DNA of 15,476 bases. Source: an uncultured Acidimicrobiaceae bacterium (GTDB taxonomy: Bacteria; Actinomycetota; Acidimicrobiia; Acidimicrobiales; Ilumatobacteraceae). Of the stretch, positions 1 to 7,437 are shown piece after piece (position 1 is the first letter of the stretch; the number at the start of each line of letters is the position of its first letter). Where the stretch lies: NCBI GenBank assembly GCA_903904615.1, contig CAIVDG010000222.1:1-15476 (forward strand), in the 5' to 3' direction. The translations under genes and the position numbers were made by a program. Below the pieces are notes generated by a model that did not search any database, had not been told where the DNA came from, and saw nothing but the letters and a program-made list of their open reading frames with translations.

Positions 1-1
1 C

Positions 2-292
2 AACCACACCACCCTCAGCCACATCGTCTCAGCACCAAACCATGTGCGGGCATGGCGCACCGACGTGTACCACAAACTCGGCGGGCACGACATCCGGTTG
101 CAAGTAGCCGACGACTTCGATTTAGTAGTCCGCACCTGCGCAGTCACCCACACCCACCACATACCCAAAATGCTGTACAAACAGCACATCGGGGAACACT
201 CAGCGCAACGCCAACGAAACGCTTTGATCCAGCAACTGGTGCCTGAAATTAGGCAACGGCTCCCCCAGGTTATCTTTGGGCTAGACTCCTGA
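2..292 (+). CDS. Glycosyltransferase family 2-like protein, C-terminal part (5' truncated)
   Basis: The reading frame is open from the left edge of the window, so the N-terminus and the catalytic nucleotide-binding half are missing. About 96 residues remain. The stretch APNHVRAWRTDVYHKLGGHD followed by VADDFDLVVRT matches the second half of GT-A fold family 2 glycosyltransferases, where a GGHD/GGFD-like turn and a downstream acidic ED/DD segment line the acceptor site. The later HHIPKMLYKQHIGEHS is also typical of these enzymes in phages. A likely role is glycosylation of virion proteins or of host surface polymers, but the substrate cannot be read from the sequence. A GTG at 44 is only an internal codon, since the conserved region begins before it. 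Confidence 0.6.
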   Translation, partial: NHTTLSHIVSAPNHVRAWRTDVYHKLGGHDIRLQVADDFDLVVRTCAVTHTHHIPKMLYKQHIGEHSAQRQRNALIQQLVPEIRQRLPQVIFGLDS

Positions 293-316
293 CGGTCGGC
301 AACAAAGGAGATCCCC

Positions 317-448
317 ATGCCAGGTCACTACGGTAAGAAGTCCAAGAGCGGCAAGAAGCACGAAATGATGGAAGGCTCCAAGGAACGCAAAATGGAGTAC
401 GGCTCAGCCAAGGGCGGCATGAAGAAAAAGGCCAAGAAGAAGAAGTAA
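317..448 (+). CDS. Lysine-rich 43-residue microprotein
   Basis: This small gene begins at ATG 317 after a clear ribosome binding site (AAAGGAG, 303-309). The 43-residue product starts MPGHYGKKSKSGKKHE and ends in MKKKAKKKK, so it is very basic, with no hydrophobic segment and almost no predicted fold. Its stop overlaps the next start (TAATG, 446-450), so the two are probably translated together. Very basic microproteins of this kind are common beside structural genes in environmental phages. Binding to packaged DNA or to the virion is an inference from charge and position only. No family is recognised with certainty. Confidence 0.7.
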   Translation: MPGHYGKKSKSGKKHEMMEGSKERKMEYGSAKGGMKKKAKKKK

Positions 449-612
449 TGGCCGCCAAGAAAGCAAAGAAGGTCGCCAAGGTGATGCGTGAGTTCAAGGG
501 TGGAACCCTGCACTCCGGCAAAGGTGGCCCTGTTGTGAAGTCCCGCAAGCAGGCTGTAGCCATCGCCATGTCCGAGGCTGGCATGGCAAAGAAAGCGAAG
601 AAGAAGAAGTAA
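448..612 (+). CDS. DUF6496-like basic microprotein
   Basis: The 54-residue product contains KVMREFKGGTLHSGKG followed by VKSRKQAVAIAMSEAG, which I recognise as the DUF6496-type signature (a KVM-EFK-GTL-SG segment, then a KSRKQAIAIA-SEA segment). It starts at ATG 448, overlapping the preceding stop, and its own stop lies directly against the start of the next virion gene at 613. The C-terminus (MAKKAKKKK) is nearly the same as that of the preceding microprotein, at DNA level too. The molecular role of the family is not established. Position at the head of the structural genes suggests a virion or packaging-related part. Confidence 0.75.
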   Translation: MAAKKAKKVAKVMREFKGGTLHSGKGGPVVKSRKQAVAIAMSEAGMAKKAKKKK

Positions 613-1500
613 ATGTCAACCGTTGGTGCTGTTATTGACCGCACCGTGCGGCAGTTGTTGTCGGGCACGGTGGAGGAACGCAACAAGTTGTCGTCCACTG
701 TGACGGCTACAGCCACGTCTATCCCTCTGACTTACGACGTTGGTGGTGTCCGCAAGGGTGCGATCATTGAGATTGAGTCTGAGCAGATGTATGTCTGGGA
801 TGTGACGGTGGCAAGCAAAACGGCGACCGTTGAACGTGGGTTTAATGGCACTACTGCGGCGTCTCATGCGTCGGGCAAGATTGTGACGGTGAACCCCAGG
901 TTCCCAAGGGCCAATATTCTTTCTGCCTTAAATCAGGAGTTGGATGATTTATCTAGCCCGATGCACGGGTTGTTCCAAATCAAAACAATTGACATTGATT
1001 ACAACGGTTCTGATGTGATGATGAACCTGCCCACAATGCAGAACGCTCTTGATTTGTTGAACGTGTCGGTGCGGAACATTGCAACCGAGTACCCGATTGT
1101 GCGCAAGGTGCACCTCATCAGGGATCTTCCAACGGATGATTTTTCGTCAGGGTTTGCGTTGCGGTTCGATCAGGGTGTTCGCCCTGGCCGTGTCCACATT
1201 GTGTACAAAGCGGCGTTTTCGAACGTCACAGTGGAAACACAAAACTTGCAGAACATTTCTGGTTTGCCCACAACCTGTGAGGACATTGTGGAAATGGGCG
1301 TTCAGATCCGGTTGATGTCAGCCCGTGAAATTAAGAGGAACTTCACCGAGTCGCAGGGCGATACCCGTCGTGCTGACGAGGTTGGTGCTGGGGCTGTGGC
1401 TAATTCGGTTACTGGTTTGCTTCGTTTGCGTCGTGACCGCATCATTGCTGAGGCCGCTAAACTGATGAGGCAGTACCCAACCTTCATGTCGAAGGTGTGA
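613..1500 (+). CDS. Virion structural protein, connector/neck-like
   Basis: This 295-residue protein has no signal peptide or membrane segment. Residues about 25-95 form a small beta-rich domain with the motif ERGFNGTTAASHASG (75-89), a pattern seen in phage neck and tail proteins. The same module occurs in the tail-collar protein at 3374 (TRGVDGTTEASHAIG). The C-terminal half is mixed alpha/beta, ending in a basic helical segment around LLRLRRDRIIAEAAKLMRQ. ATG 613 follows the previous stop directly, with a purine-rich run (GAAGAAGAAG) acting as a weak ribosome binding site. The gene order, before a beta-propeller protein and a tail-collar protein, fits a head-to-tail joining or tail-base protein. 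The exact role is inferred. Confidence 0.6.
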   Translation: MSTVGAVIDRTVRQLLSGTVEERNKLSSTVTATATSIPLTYDVGGVRKGAIIEIESEQMYVWDVTVASKTATVERGFNGTTAASHASGKIVTVNPRFPRANILSALNQELDDLSSPMHGLFQIKTIDIDYNGSDVMMNLPTMQNALDLLNVSVRNIATEYPIVRKVHLIRDLPTDDFSSGFALRFDQGVRPGRVHIVYKAAFSNVTVETQNLQNISGLPTTCEDIVEMGVQIRLMSAREIKRNFTESQGDTRRADEVGAGAVANSVTGLLRLRRDRIIAEAAKLMRQYPTFMSKV

Positions 1501-1501
1501 T

Positions 1502-3370
1502 GTGGGGCTTATAGATTTCACTACCGCTTTTACTGGCGGACCAAGTTTTTATACAGGGTCAGCAACTTCTGATCTTGTGCCGTCGGTGTTTCCGGTGGCT
1601 ATTAATGGTCGCCCGTATTTGATTGATTCACGGTCGGGGAAGTTCAGCCGCCAGTTGGATCAGCGTGTGCGTGATTCGCAAGATACGTCTACTGCGCCTG
1701 GTGAGTCGGCTATTAACCCGCAGGGGTTGTGGCGTCGTGGTCAGAACTCGTGGCATTTGGGTGCTGGCCAGTTTTATGCGGATGATGCGGCGGCGCAGGA
1801 CTATAGGTTCTATAAGTCAAAGGGTATTAGCCCTTGGACTAAAGGGCAGTTGTCGTTGTTGAATGGTACGAAGCGAGCACTTGAGTCTGCAAATACAAAC
1901 CTGTTCCTTGTGGCTGTTCGTTCTTCTGGTGGCACGAACTACTTGTATGTGGCTGATGGCAACACTTTGAAGTACACCACAGACCCGTTTGCTTCGTCGC
2001 CAACGTGGACTTCGGTAACAACTGGCGCACCTGCCGGTGCTATCACGGCACTTGGGACGAACGGTGTCAATGTTTACATTGGTTACGCCACACACGACAT
2101 CTATTACACGACACCAGGTTCAGCATCAGTTTCGTTCTTTTACCCAACTGGCGGCTCAGGCACAGGCAAAACGTATGTGGGTTTTGATTACGCAAAAGGT
2201 TGGGGTATTGCCAGTGTTGATAACGCCCTGTATGTCATTGGTATTCAGTCCGGCTCTCATGCAGTTCATTACACGCATCCTGATACGACGTTCCGTTGGG
2301 TTGGTGCGGCTGGCGGGCCGAACGCCGCATATGCCGCAGGTTACGCTGGTGTCAAGTCCATCATTTACAAAATGACATTAAAGGCTGACGCAACAGGTTT
2401 GGACCAACCCATTGCGGCTCTTGAATTGCCGTTAGGTGAAGTTGTTTACAGCATCCACGGTTATCTCGGATTTATTATTCTTGGCACCGACAAGGGTGTT
2501 CGTTTCTGCACAACTGATAGCAACAACAATCTTATTGCTGGACCATTGATCCCTACTTCTGGTGCTGTTCGTGACTTTGTTGCGGACGATAAGTATGTTT
2601 GGTTTGGTTGGTCAAACTACGACGGCATTTCGTCTGGTTTGGGTCGCATGGATTTGTCCACGTTCACTTCGACGAACGCTCCTGCTTTCGCTACCGATTT
2701 GATGTACACCTCCACCGCTGACGTGGCATCAGTTACTGAATTCAACGAAAAGCGGGTGTTCAGTATCTCAGGTGTCGGTGTCATCGTGGAGGACACAGCC
2801 AACCTTGTGACATCTGGAACGGTTGAGGTTGGTAACTACCGGTGGGGTATCCCTGACCGTAAGTTTGCTCCACGTTTCGATGTCCGTATGCAACCACTGG
2901 TTGGGTCCGTATCTGTGTCGGTGTCGGCGGACACAGGGTCTTACGACAGCATCGGCACCCACAGCGACCAAGGCGATACCGAGCACACGTTCCTTGCTTC
3001 TGAAGAAAAGTTAATTGAGGCGGCGTACAAGATCACGTTGGCACGACAGACCGCCACAACGGGTCCGGTGCTGAACCGGTGGATGGTTCGGGCCTATGCG
3101 GCACCTGCCAGGTCACGACTCATCAGCGTCCCTGTTCTGATCCATAACAAACTGAATGTTCACGGCAGTGACTACTTCTTCGATGTGGAGTTCGAGCGGG
3201 ACTTCCTTGAAGATTTGGCCCTGAACCCGAAGATCATCACCTACCAGGAACGGGGTGACGTGTTCACTGTCATCGTGGAAGATGTCCAGTGGCAGGCGGT
3301 AGACGCCCCTGAAATGGACTGGCTCTGGGAGGGGACGGCAACTGTTATTATGAGAACGATCACGGAGTAG
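1502..3370 (+). CDS. Large beta-rich virion protein, probable beta-propeller tail component
   Basis: The 622-residue product is dominated by short repeated beta strands with YLYVADGNTLKY, NVYIGYATHDIYYT, NALYVIGIQSGSHAVHY and YLGFIILGTDKGVRF, spaced about 40-60 residues apart. This looks like blades of a beta-propeller over residues about 120-430. The last 150 residues (RLISVPVLIHNKLNV and ITYQERGDVFTVIVEDVQW) resemble a beta-sandwich as found in phage tail proteins. The start is GTG 1502, preceded by GAAGG (1491-1495). The ATG at 1500 lies in another frame and stops after four codons. Its place between the connector-like gene and the tail-collar fibre supports a distal tail or receptor-contact role, but no catalytic motif is visible. 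Confidence 0.6.
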   Translation: MGLIDFTTAFTGGPSFYTGSATSDLVPSVFPVAINGRPYLIDSRSGKFSRQLDQRVRDSQDTSTAPGESAINPQGLWRRGQNSWHLGAGQFYADDAAAQDYRFYKSKGISPWTKGQLSLLNGTKRALESANTNLFLVAVRSSGGTNYLYVADGNTLKYTTDPFASSPTWTSVTTGAPAGAITALGTNGVNVYIGYATHDIYYTTPGSASVSFFYPTGGSGTGKTYVGFDYAKGWGIASVDNALYVIGIQSGSHAVHYTHPDTTFRWVGAAGGPNAAYAAGYAGVKSIIYKMTLKADATGLDQPIAALELPLGEVVYSIHGYLGFIILGTDKGVRFCTTDSNNNLIAGPLIPTSGAVRDFVADDKYVWFGWSNYDGISSGLGRMDLSTFTSTNAPAFATDLMYTSTADVASVTEFNEKRVFSISGVGVIVEDTANLVTSGTVEVGNYRWGIPDRKFAPRFDVRMQPLVGSVSVSVSADTGSYDSIGTHSDQGDTEHTFLASEEKLIEAAYKITLARQTATTGPVLNRWMVRAYAAPARSRLISVPVLIHNKLNVHGSDYFFDVEFERDFLEDLALNPKIITYQERGDVFTVIVEDVQWQAVDAPEMDWLWEGTATVIMRTITE

Positions 3371-3373
3371 GAA

Positions 3374-4579
3374 ATGGCTGTTAAGACACGCAGAAAGTAT
3401 GCAGGCAATGCCGCTCAAACGACGCTAAGTGCGACGTTGAACAGTGGTGCCACTACGACTACTTTGGCGGCGGCTACTGGTTGGCCTGCGTCCGGTCCGT
3501 TTTATGCGGTTGTTGATCCTGGTACTGCGGGTGAAGAAAAGATTCTGGTTGGTACGATTTCTGGTACCTCGTTGTCGTCTATCACTCGTGGTGTTGACGG
3601 CACAACGGAAGCATCACACGCTATTGGTGCAACGATTTATCCGGTGTTCACCGCTATTGATGCTGATGAGGCGAACGAACTAGCAAGCACTTATGCCAAC
3701 CAGGGTGGCATTGTGTATCAGGGTGCGTCTACGTTCACCCAGTTGGCGATTGGTACTGCCGGTCATGTCTTGAAGGTGAACAGTGGTGCGACTGCCCCTG
3801 AGTGGGGTCAGGTTGCGGCGGCTGGTATTGCTTCTGATGCGGTGACCACTGCCAAGATTCTTGATGCGAACGTGACGTTGGCAAAGTTGGCGACAGTGTT
3901 GCAAAACGCTTTGCCGCCTGTCGGCACCATTGCCCCTTACGCTGGCACATCTGCCCCGACTGGTTGGTTGCTGTGCAACGGCGGCGCAATCAGTGGCACC
4001 TACACTGGCCTTATCTCCCTTGTTGGTGCGAACACTCCGAACCTGAAGGGCAAGTTCCTTGTTGGTTTGGATTCAACTGTTTCGGACTTTGATGGTTTGA
4101 GCAATGCCATTGACTCCATTGGTGATACTGGTGGTGTCGCAACAGTCACGCTGACTTCTGCTCAGTCTGGGGTTCCGGCGCACAGCCACCCGAACACGGC
4201 AACTGCTTCGAGCACAAGCACATCAACAACAACCATTGATGACCCAACCCATAGACATTCGTTCAGTGGGACAACTGACGGAACGAGTATCACGGTTGAC
4301 CAGGGTTTCCCTGGCACGGGTGGGGCGGCAGGTTTCGGAACGTACACGTCGATTGATGCCACAAACAGTGGGGCAAACATCACCAACCCGCACTCTCACA
4401 CGTTCTCTGGAAACACGGCCTATGTCGGAACAGGAATCTCTGCGTCCACATCAACTAGCACAAGCACAACAGTGACGATGAGCAACCAGAACAACACGAC
4501 TGCCAATGCGGCCTCTGCCCATACGAACGTGCCGCCGTACTACACAGTGAACTACATCATTAAACACGACTACGTTTAG
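3374..4579 (+). CDS. Tail fibre/receptor-binding protein with phage tail-collar domain
   Basis: The 401-residue protein has three parts. Residues about 15-92 repeat the module seen in the protein at 613, ending TRGVDGTTEASHAIG. Residues about 110-175 hold fibre-type segments (LAIGTAGHVLKVNSGATAPEW). Residues about 182-235 match the phage tail-collar domain: PVGTIAPYAG, then PTGWLLCNG, then TPNLKGKFLVG. Histidine pairs of the HxH type follow (AHSH 269-272, HRH 293-295, HSH 340-342) within Ser/Thr-rich loops; such pairs can bind metal in trimeric fibre tips. The C-terminus PPYYTVNYIIKH is the usual family ending. The start ATG 3374 follows GGAGTAGGAA. It probably contacts the host surface. Confidence 0.85.
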   Translation: MAVKTRRKYAGNAAQTTLSATLNSGATTTTLAAATGWPASGPFYAVVDPGTAGEEKILVGTISGTSLSSITRGVDGTTEASHAIGATIYPVFTAIDADEANELASTYANQGGIVYQGASTFTQLAIGTAGHVLKVNSGATAPEWGQVAAAGIASDAVTTAKILDANVTLAKLATVLQNALPPVGTIAPYAGTSAPTGWLLCNGGAISGTYTGLISLVGANTPNLKGKFLVGLDSTVSDFDGLSNAIDSIGDTGGVATVTLTSAQSGVPAHSHPNTATASSTSTSTTTIDDPTHRHSFSGTTDGTSITVDQGFPGTGGAAGFGTYTSIDATNSGANITNPHSHTFSGNTAYVGTGISASTSTSTSTTVTMSNQNNTTANAASAHTNVPPYYTVNYIIKHDYV

Positions 4580-4588
4580 GAGATAACC

Positions 4589-4912
4589 ATGATGTCAATG
4601 AAGATTCTTAAAGACGTGGTAGGACGCATGGTCGCCCTGTTCCTCGTCTCCTCCCTCGGTATCATCACCGGCTCGTCGGTCATCAACGCCATCAACCCAG
4701 AGCAGTCAATGCCACTGTGGTACTCGGCGGCTCTTGCTGGTTTCACAGCCTGCGCAACAGTCATCACCAAACTGGCACAAGCATCCCTTGATGGTGGCCT
4801 CACCAAAGAAGAAGTGGATGAGGCGTTCGGGGTTAAGTCAGAAACCCGTGAAGCAGTCAACGCAAAGAAGGCCGAGACTCAGGAAGAAGTAGTTGAAAAG
4901 CCGGTTCAGTAG
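4589..4912 (+). CDS. Holin-like membrane protein
   Basis: The 107-residue product has two hydrophobic segments, residues about 11-30 (GRMVALFLVSSLGIITGSSV) and about 43-62 (WYSAALAGFTACATVITKLA), followed by a charged Lys/Glu-rich tail. This is the architecture of class II-type holins and of the holin-like proteins next to actinophage lysins. A strong ribosome binding site (AGGAGA, 4578-4583) lies just before ATG 4589; a second ATG follows at once. It directly follows the tail-collar gene and opens the region that contains the endolysin at 6385. Membrane-hole formation timing lysis is inferred from topology and position; other small membrane proteins nearby compete for this role. Confidence 0.55.
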   Translation: MMSMKILKDVVGRMVALFLVSSLGIITGSSVINAINPEQSMPLWYSAALAGFTACATVITKLAQASLDGGLTKEEVDEAFGVKSETREAVNAKKAETQEEVVEKPVQ

Positions 4913-5975
4913 AACCACCCTCATACTGATCGGGGTCTTTGCCCTTTTCTTCGCTTCCACAGCGCAAGCACAAAACATCAGAATCACCCAAACAGGTGAT
5001 TACTGGTTCACGTTCTCCGCCCCTACCACCTTCCAGGTGCGTACTTACGCCGTTAATGGGTACTGGTCTGACCCGATGCTGTGGCTGTACAACAGTGACG
5101 GGGTGCTTCTTGCACAGAACGACGACTGGTTCGGGTTGCAATCCAACATACAAATCAACTTGGACCCTGGCGAGTACAGGCTTAGGACTGGTGTGTGTTG
5201 CTGGGATCCGAACCGTTGGTACGACGGTGTGCAGTACGACTTGTGGTCGGACCAAATACCGTATCAAACAACCACAACGTCAGAGCAAACAACAACCACA
5301 ACAGAACCCCCAGAGACGTCCACAACATCAACAATGTCAACAACAGTTCCAGAGCCACAGAGTAGTACGCTACCAACATGGGAGACTACGACGACGACGA
5401 GCGAGCCAACGCCTACAACCGTCACATCTACCACGAGTTCGCCAACATCGTCCAGCACTACCACGACACAGCCCGACCCTCCCACGACGACATCGACTTT
5501 GATGCCGACGACTACGACGGAGCGGAGTACGACCACAACGGTAACCGTGTTGAGCCCGCCGGAACCGTCTACGACATCCTCTCCGGTATCTTCGGTGCCA
5601 TCGCAGATTACGGTTCGTTCGACAATATCCCCGACGACTACGACTTACCGGACAACTTCTACGGTGCCGACATCAGTCTCTTCGATTGGGATGGAGACGA
5701 CGACCACGACTACGACGACCCTTGTGAGCGAATCATTAAACGTGACAACAGTGACGGATTCAAACCCAGATTCTTCCTCATCAAGTTCATCCCAAAGAAA
5801 AAACCCGACAAAGACTTACCGTAAAAAGGTGGGCATTGGCCCTATTTCGTTCACTATTGAGGTGACGGAACAGCAACGCACAACGGTGATTGCGGCGGCG
5901 ATCGTACAGATCACGACTGTTGCTAGTATCTCGGCAGTTAGCACTGGGGGTACGGGCACGAGGAGTCGGAGATGA
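4893..5975 (+). CDS. Secreted Thr/Pro-rich protein with PPC-like domain and C-terminal membrane anchor
   Basis: The start is TTG 4893, with AGGAAGAAG (4881-4889) upstream and a 20-base overlap with the holin-like gene. Residues 1-26 form a clear signal peptide (basic start, LILIGVFALFFA core, AQA cleavage site). Residues about 27-121 resemble a bacterial pre-peptidase C-terminal (PPC-like) beta-sandwich: GDYWFTFSAP, SDPMLWLYNSDGVLLAQNDDW and a DPGEYRLRTG strand. Residues about 125-300 are a low-complexity Thr/Ser/Pro linker. The C-terminus has a basic patch, a hydrophobic stretch about 333-352 (TVIAAAIVQITTVASISAVS) and a basic tail RSRR, consistent with a membrane anchor. It would span the cell wall of the host. 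A lysis, envelope or superinfection role is inferred from position. Confidence 0.7.
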   Translation: MKSRFSRTTLILIGVFALFFASTAQAQNIRITQTGDYWFTFSAPTTFQVRTYAVNGYWSDPMLWLYNSDGVLLAQNDDWFGLQSNIQINLDPGEYRLRTGVCCWDPNRWYDGVQYDLWSDQIPYQTTTTSEQTTTTTEPPETSTTSTMSTTVPEPQSSTLPTWETTTTTSEPTPTTVTSTTSSPTSSSTTTTQPDPPTTTSTLMPTTTTERSTTTTVTVLSPPEPSTTSSPVSSVPSQITVRSTISPTTTTYRTTSTVPTSVSSIGMETTTTTTTTLVSESLNVTTVTDSNPDSSSSSSSQRKNPTKTYRKKVGIGPISFTIEVTEQQRTTVIAAAIVQITTVASISAVSTGGTGTRSRR

Positions 5976-6385
5976 TCGAAGCGGTTCTGCGTAAGGTGTT
6001 TAAAGCACCTTTTGTTGAGGTGATGTTCGAGGAGGATGACTCGTTACCGGAGTGGTCGGTCACGTTGGAGGAGCGGCTCTGTTCTGTTATTGGGGTGGAG
6101 TCTGGTGAGGTTGCGTTGGTGCGTAATCAGCCGGTGACTGTGTTTGCCAACGGGGAGAACAAGGGTTCTACGAATGTGGTGGGTTTGTTGGGGCACGGCC
6201 CGCATCATGTGCGCCGTCAAGTGCTGAGCCGTCTCACCCGCCACCTTATCGGCGGTGCGTGGACGCTTGCTGGCATGATCATTGTGGTTGTCACGTTGTC
6301 CGGTGCGGCGCAACTAATTGCCCTTGTTCTGTGTGTGGTAGCGTTCGTGGCTGACTTAATGTCTATTGCTATACGGAGGCCATGA
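5972..6385 (+). CDS. Two-helix membrane protein, holin candidate
   Basis: The 137-residue product has a soluble N-terminal part (about 1-88) with an acidic face followed by a basic stretch (HHVRRQVLSRLTRH). Two hydrophobic segments come next at about 91-111 (AWTLAGMIIVVVTLSG) and about 113-131 (QLIALVLCVVAFVADLM), with a short basic tail IAIRRP. ATG 5972 overlaps the previous stop (ATGA) and is preceded by AGGAG (5961-5965). It lies directly upstream of the M15-type endolysin, with a TGATG junction, so co-expression with lysis genes is very likely. It could be the true holin, an antiholin or a partner of the secreted protein encoded just before it. Confidence 0.6.
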   Translation: MIEAVLRKVFKAPFVEVMFEEDDSLPEWSVTLEERLCSVIGVESGEVALVRNQPVTVFANGENKGSTNVVGLLGHGPHHVRRQVLSRLTRHLIGGAWTLAGMIIVVVTLSGAAQLIALVLCVVAFVADLMSIAIRRP

Positions 6386-6897
6386 TGCCAGGACGCAAGT
6401 ACACAGGTAATTCTGACGGTTTGAGCAGGGTTGGTGCCCGCCCAGGTTTGAAGAAGTTTGTTCAGTTGGCTGAGGCTGAGGGGTTTAAGAACATGGGTAC
6501 GTTTGTGAACCGCACCATGAACAACCCGAAGGCAACAAAGAACGACCCGAAGTGGCTGAGTGTTCATGCCACTGGCCGTGCTTGCGACATTGGGTATTCC
6601 GATCGTAAGTCAGCAGTGGAGATGTGGAACTTTCTGTTGGCGAATAGCCGTGCGTTGGGCATTGAAGAGGTGCATGATTATGCGTTCGATGATGACAAGA
6701 CTGACAAGGAGAAGGGTTGGGGTCGTGGGTACCGTTGCTCTCGTGGCGAAGGCGAAGCCGGTGTCAAGGTGTATGACTCCAAAGATAACGCTGGTTCGCA
6801 GGGCGGGCGCTGGTTGCATGTAGAACTTTCACCTGCAATGGCTGATGATGCGAACAAGTTTGCGGCTACTTGGAAAAGCCTGAAGCCAGTAGGGTGA
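6385..6897 (+). CDS. M15-type zinc peptidase endolysin
   Basis: The 170-residue protein carries the signature of D,D-carboxypeptidase/L-Ala-D-Glu peptidases: SVHATGRACDI (His61 and Asp68) and GGRWLHVELSP (His145), which would give the His-Asp-His zinc site, with acidic residues around IEEVHDY (94-99) between them. These enzymes cut the stem peptides of peptidoglycan. No signal peptide or wall-binding repeat is present, so release through a holin is expected. ATG 6385 is preferred over ATG 6382 because GGAGG (6375-6379) lies five bases upstream of it but only two from the other. The gene follows a membrane protein and precedes two more, a typical lysis cassette. Confidence 0.75.
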   Translation: MPGRKYTGNSDGLSRVGARPGLKKFVQLAEAEGFKNMGTFVNRTMNNPKATKNDPKWLSVHATGRACDIGYSDRKSAVEMWNFLLANSRALGIEEVHDYAFDDDKTDKEKGWGRGYRCSRGEGEAGVKVYDSKDNAGSQGGRWLHVELSPAMADDANKFAATWKSLKPVG

Positions 6898-7016
6898 TTG
6901 ATGTGGCGGCGTTTCTTATTGGTTGTTTCATTGGCATTGTCGGTACTGGTTTGGTTCTTATGGCGATTGTCTACCGGCACGTTGCCTTGGCTGAAATGGC
7001 AGAGGACAAGTCGTGA
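6894..7016 (+). CDS. 40-residue single-pass membrane peptide
   Basis: A GTG at 6894 overlaps the endolysin stop (GTGA) and opens a 40-codon frame encoding a short acidic start, one hydrophobic helix (FLIGCFIGIVGTGLVLMAIV) and a charged tail HVALAEMAEDKS. Its stop overlaps the next GTG start at 7013 in the same GTGA fashion, and this pair of couplings is the main reason for choosing this frame. A competing 67-codon frame starting at 6898 would overlap the next gene by 89 bases and yields an unlikely Cys/Trp-rich sequence. Function is unknown; a holin accessory or antiholin is possible. Confidence 0.6.
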   Translation: MIDVAAFLIGCFIGIVGTGLVLMAIVYRHVALAEMAEDKS

Positions 7017-7270
7017 CTGTTGCTCAGTGGGTCATCACAGCGGGTGGAGTGGTCGGTGCTCTCGGCATCATCTTCCAGACGGTTGTAAGACCTGTTGTTA
7101 AGTGGGCTCGCAGGATTGAATCTGCGGTTTCTGTTGTTGAGATGAACATGTCGAACAATGGTGGTTCTTCGTTGCGTGATGCAATTGACCGTATCGAACA
7201 ACGTTTGGATTTGTTGGAAAAGAAAGTTGCAAAACCAACGGTAGAACGGAAGCCACGCACACGGAAGTAG
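7013..7270 (+). CDS. DUF2746-like membrane protein with C-terminal coiled coil
   Basis: The 85-residue product has an N-terminal hydrophobic helix (about 6-25, WVITAGGVVGALGIIFQTVV), then SNNGGSSLRDAIDRIEQRLDLLEKK, which matches the NNGGSS-RDA-DRIE-RL pattern I associate with DUF2746 proteins of actinobacterial phages. The C-terminus is basic (ERKPRTRK). The start is GTG 7013, coupled to the previous stop, with AGAGGA (7001-7006) six bases upstream. Proteins of this kind often lie next to lysins in mycobacteriophages and have been treated as holin-like. The coiled coil suggests oligomers. It closes the membrane/lysis cluster. Confidence 0.7.
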   Translation: MTVAQWVITAGGVVGALGIIFQTVVRPVVKWARRIESAVSVVEMNMSNNGGSSLRDAIDRIEQRLDLLEKKVAKPTVERKPRTRK

Positions 7271-7289
7271 TGCTACTGTCAGCGGCCTT

Positions 7290-7424
7290 ATGACACCGCA
7301 AGACATTGAAATCCTTATTCAGTATCTACACAAAGTGATCGTTCCGCAGTCTGACGTGGACAGGTTCCTCCTCGCTGTGCAACGGTTGCAGTCCTTACGG
7401 GACAAGCAAAAGCAAGCCGCCTAA
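7290..7424 (+). CDS. Small hypothetical protein (44 residues)
   Basis: An ATG at 7290 opens a 44-codon frame giving MTPQDIEILIQYLHKVIVPQ, then SDVDRFLLAVQRLQSLRDKQ and a short basic end. It looks like two amphipathic helices with no cysteines or membrane segment. There is no good ribosome binding site, which lowers confidence. However, the frame fills the space between the membrane cluster and the next zinc-ribbon gene exactly, and codon use is like its neighbours. No family is recognised. Confidence 0.5.
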   Translation: MTPQDIEILIQYLHKVIVPQSDVDRFLLAVQRLQSLRDKQKQAA

Positions 7425-7437
7425 GGACTTAAGTAAG

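Noticed and set aside
270..716. 148-codon frame on the - strand over the lysine-rich microproteins
   Set aside because: It is the Phe-rich antisense of AAG/AAA lysine codons. The + strand genes there have a ribosome binding site, coupling and a recognisable DUF6496-like motif.
4201..4470. Repeats rich in ACA/AGC resembling a tandem array
   Set aside because: They encode the Ser/Thr-rich loops of the tail-collar protein and are not regular enough for a CRISPR array or a tandem DNA repeat.
5378..5824. 148-codon open frame rich in Asp and Tyr inside the Thr-rich protein gene
   Set aside because: Shifting the frame on runs of ACN threonine codons gives GAC/TAC/AAC codons and few stops, so the open frame follows from the repeat. 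It has no ribosome binding site, while the main frame has a signal peptide and a clear domain.
6898..7101. 67-codon frame after the endolysin
   Set aside because: It overlaps the DUF2746-like gene by 89 bases and has an odd Cys/Trp-rich end. The GTG 6894 frame is coupled at both ends and gives a clean membrane helix.
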